A stretch of DNA of 64,000 nt from CAZKVU01 sp964556475 (GTDB taxonomy: Bacteria; Patescibacteriota; Microgenomatia; UBA1406; HO2-37-13b). Location: assembly GCA_964556475.1 (NCBI GenBank), contig CAZKVU010000003.1:1-64000 (forward strand). The letters run 5' to 3'. Positions 63,020-64,000 of this stretch are shown one piece after another. A program made the position numbers and the translations under genes. The notes beneath the pieces were generated by a model. It was not told where the DNA came from. It saw only the letters and a list, made by a program, of their open reading frames with translations, and did not search any database. Numbering within the stretch: position 1 is the first letter of the stretch; each line of letters begins with the position of its first letter.

Positions 63020-64000
63020 CTACTTATTCACAAGCATAAAACCTCGCGTTCTAATGGTTCGGATAGAAAATTCTGAATTCATTTCCTGAAGTTTTTTTCT
63101 CAAACGGGCAACGAGTCGATCGACAGCCCAGTCTGACACACCGATTGCCTCATATTCTGCCCAGACGGTTTCTAAAATAAGCTCACGGTCGCAAATTTCG
63201 TCCAAATGGTCTTTCAAAAGAGTAAAAAGTTTATGTTCTTTACTAGTTAAGTAGGTATCCGCACCCGATACAGGTTGCTCGCTCGATAATCCTTTTACAT
63301 AATGCTCAAATAGTGGACTAAAAATACGCGCAGGCCTGTGGCCATTAACAATCATTCCGGTTTGCCAAACATATTCACTTTGATCTCTATGTTCCTTTGT
63401 GACAGACTCATTTTGCACTATGTGAAGCAATAAATCCTGATTTTCCTTATCGAGATATGAAAAAAGCTCCTCAGACTGCAGCTCAATTCGTTCATCTTTT
63501 TCAATCAAATCGAGAATATCTGAAATTTTCTCACCGGCATTAATACGCTCATGTAGGATAATTAAAGACAGCTGAAGATAATTAACATGACCGCCCGAAA
63601 GAGAAATAAGCTTCTTTTTTACATCATCGTCAATCTTAAGCTTGTACCGCTCGGCAAAAGTAGAAAAAATGATATTCATATCAGCATCAGTTGCCGGTTG
63701 GATGTAAAGCGGTTTTGAAAAAACAGCCATGCTATGCTTATCAAAAATTTCCGGTTTAAGGTAGTGGAGCTGCTGATACGAAGTGAAAACATAGACGAGT
63801 TTTTCACCTGTTGCGTCATAAAAACCTTGTAGGTTGGCAAATAATTCGGGCGTAACACTGTCTAAAAGTCGATCAAACCGTATCATGACCAGCACAGGAG
63901 TTATGTTATTGTTGCTCAGCTCAACGAGTACCTTTCTCATGCCGTCGACAATGAAAAATGTTTCTTTTGACTGAATCGACGTGTCAAAGATTTTATCAAT
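63020..64000 (-). CDS. ATPase with C-terminal OmpR-type winged helix (partial, 5' end beyond the right edge)
   Basis: The frame is open to the window edge, so the N-terminus with the Walker A loop is missing; 326 residues are visible. TPVLVMIRFDRLLDSV looks like a Walker B strand and KLVYVFTSYQQL like a sensor 1 strand of an AAA/STAND or Orc1-type ATPase, followed by a helical lid region (DMNIIFSTFAERYKLKID, LSGGHVNYLQLSLI). The last 95 residues form an OmpR/PhoB DNA-binding domain: LTSKEHKLFTLLKDHLDEICDRELILETVWAEYEAIGVSDWAVDRLVARLRKKLQE with the wing IRTIRTRGFMLV. It is probably an ATP-dependent transcription regulator; its target is unknown. Confidence 0.82.
   Translation of the reverse strand: MDKIFDTSIQSKETFFIVDGMRKVLVELSNNNITPVLVMIRFDRLLDSVTPELFANLQGFYDATGEKLVYVFTSYQQLHYLKPEIFDKHSMAVFSKPLYIQPATDADMNIIFSTFAERYKLKIDDDVKKKLISLSGGHVNYLQLSLIILHERINAGEKISDILDLIEKDERIELQSEELFSYLDKENQDLLLHIVQNESVTKEHRDQSEYVWQTGMIVNGHRPARIFSPLFEHYVKGLSSEQPVSGADTYLTSKEHKLFTLLKDHLDEICDRELILETVWAEYEAIGVSDWAVDRLVARLRKKLQEMNSEFSIRTIRTRGFMLVNK

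Noticed and set aside
63020..63940. Taking the Met codon at 63940 as the start of the winged-helix protein
   Set aside because: The frame stays open upstream to the window edge with plausible coding sequence (KETFFIVDGMRK), and the ATPase fold would lack its P-loop, so the gene is partial.
1..64000. Alternative genetic code with TGA as glycine, known in some Patescibacteria
   Set aside because: TGA ends normal-length genes (gyrA, miaA, the GT4 at 32232-33401, the GT2 at 33382-34419), and no conserved protein has in-frame TGA.
1..64000. CRISPR arrays, insertion sequences, prophage or toxin-antitoxin modules
   Set aside because: I saw no regularly spaced repeats, transposase motifs, terminal inverted repeats, integrase or phage structural genes. 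The only long exact repeat I found is the 55-base assembly artefact.

Overview
The window looks like a metagenome-assembled scaffold from a Candidate Phyla Radiation (Patescibacteria) bacterium, most plausibly Microgenomates-like. This placement is inference from several signs: AT-rich sequence, gene ends that abut or overlap by a few bases, almost no Shine-Dalgarno sequences, an rpsF-ssb-rpsR cluster not followed by rplI (L9), short or divergent housekeeping proteins (release factor 1, FolD), and many multi-membrane-span glycosyltransferases of the kind common in these genomes. TGA is used as an ordinary stop, for example at the ends of gyrA and miaA, so the genetic code is standard. Two runs of exactly 100 N mark scaffold joins. 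No stretch longer than 300 bases lacks a gene.

Layout. 1-5.7 kb: RNase J (cut by the left edge), a CPBP membrane protease, a DUF59/MIP18 protein, a charged hypothetical protein, a BtpA-like TIM-barrel protein downstream of tRNA-Pro(CGG), a ferric-reductase-like membrane protein and cysS. 5.7-22 kb is the housekeeping core: rpsF-ssb-rpsR; a lipoyl-like-domain protein with two PDZ proteases (S41 and HtrA types) and an inositol-monophosphatase-family protein; hisS, a short prfA, rpmE; gyrB-ppa-gyrA-folD; a secreted nuclease; lepA. 22-50 kb is a long surface-glycan region: GT2 and GT4 glycosyltransferases, GT-C (PMT/AftD-like) membrane transferases, two flippases, a sugar aminotransferase with a WecD-like acetyltransferase, an RmlD-like reductase, methyltransferases, and DedA and DMT membrane proteins. 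50-54 kb: two Nudix hydrolases around galE, then def, a tRNA-binding protein, miaA and mscL. 54-63 kb returns to glycans: gmd, a flippase split by a false assembly gap, an O-antigen-ligase-like protein, a natural fusion of a GT2 transferase with a Wzx-type flippase, a GT4 transferase and another GT-C protein. The right edge cuts an ATPase with a C-terminal OmpR-type winged helix.

How it fits together. galE, gmd, the RmlD-like gene and the DegT/WecD-like pair would supply modified nucleotide sugars. Cytoplasmic GT2 and GT4 enzymes would build lipid-linked glycans. Three Wzx/PST-type flippases (one of them a fusion) would export them. GT-C enzymes and the ligase-like protein would act on the outer face. 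Three times a small membrane protein is translationally coupled to the GT-C or large membrane gene that follows it.

The most general signal is regulatory. More than twenty genes have a -10 hexamer (TATAAT or a close variant) ending only 6 to 9 bases before the start codon, so transcription would begin at or next to the ATG. This predicts that leaderless mRNAs are the norm here. Other points to examine are the GT2-flippase fusion, the release factor 1 without domain 1, the FolD active-site changes, and a 55-base duplication flanking an N gap, which is an assembly artefact that splits one gene.
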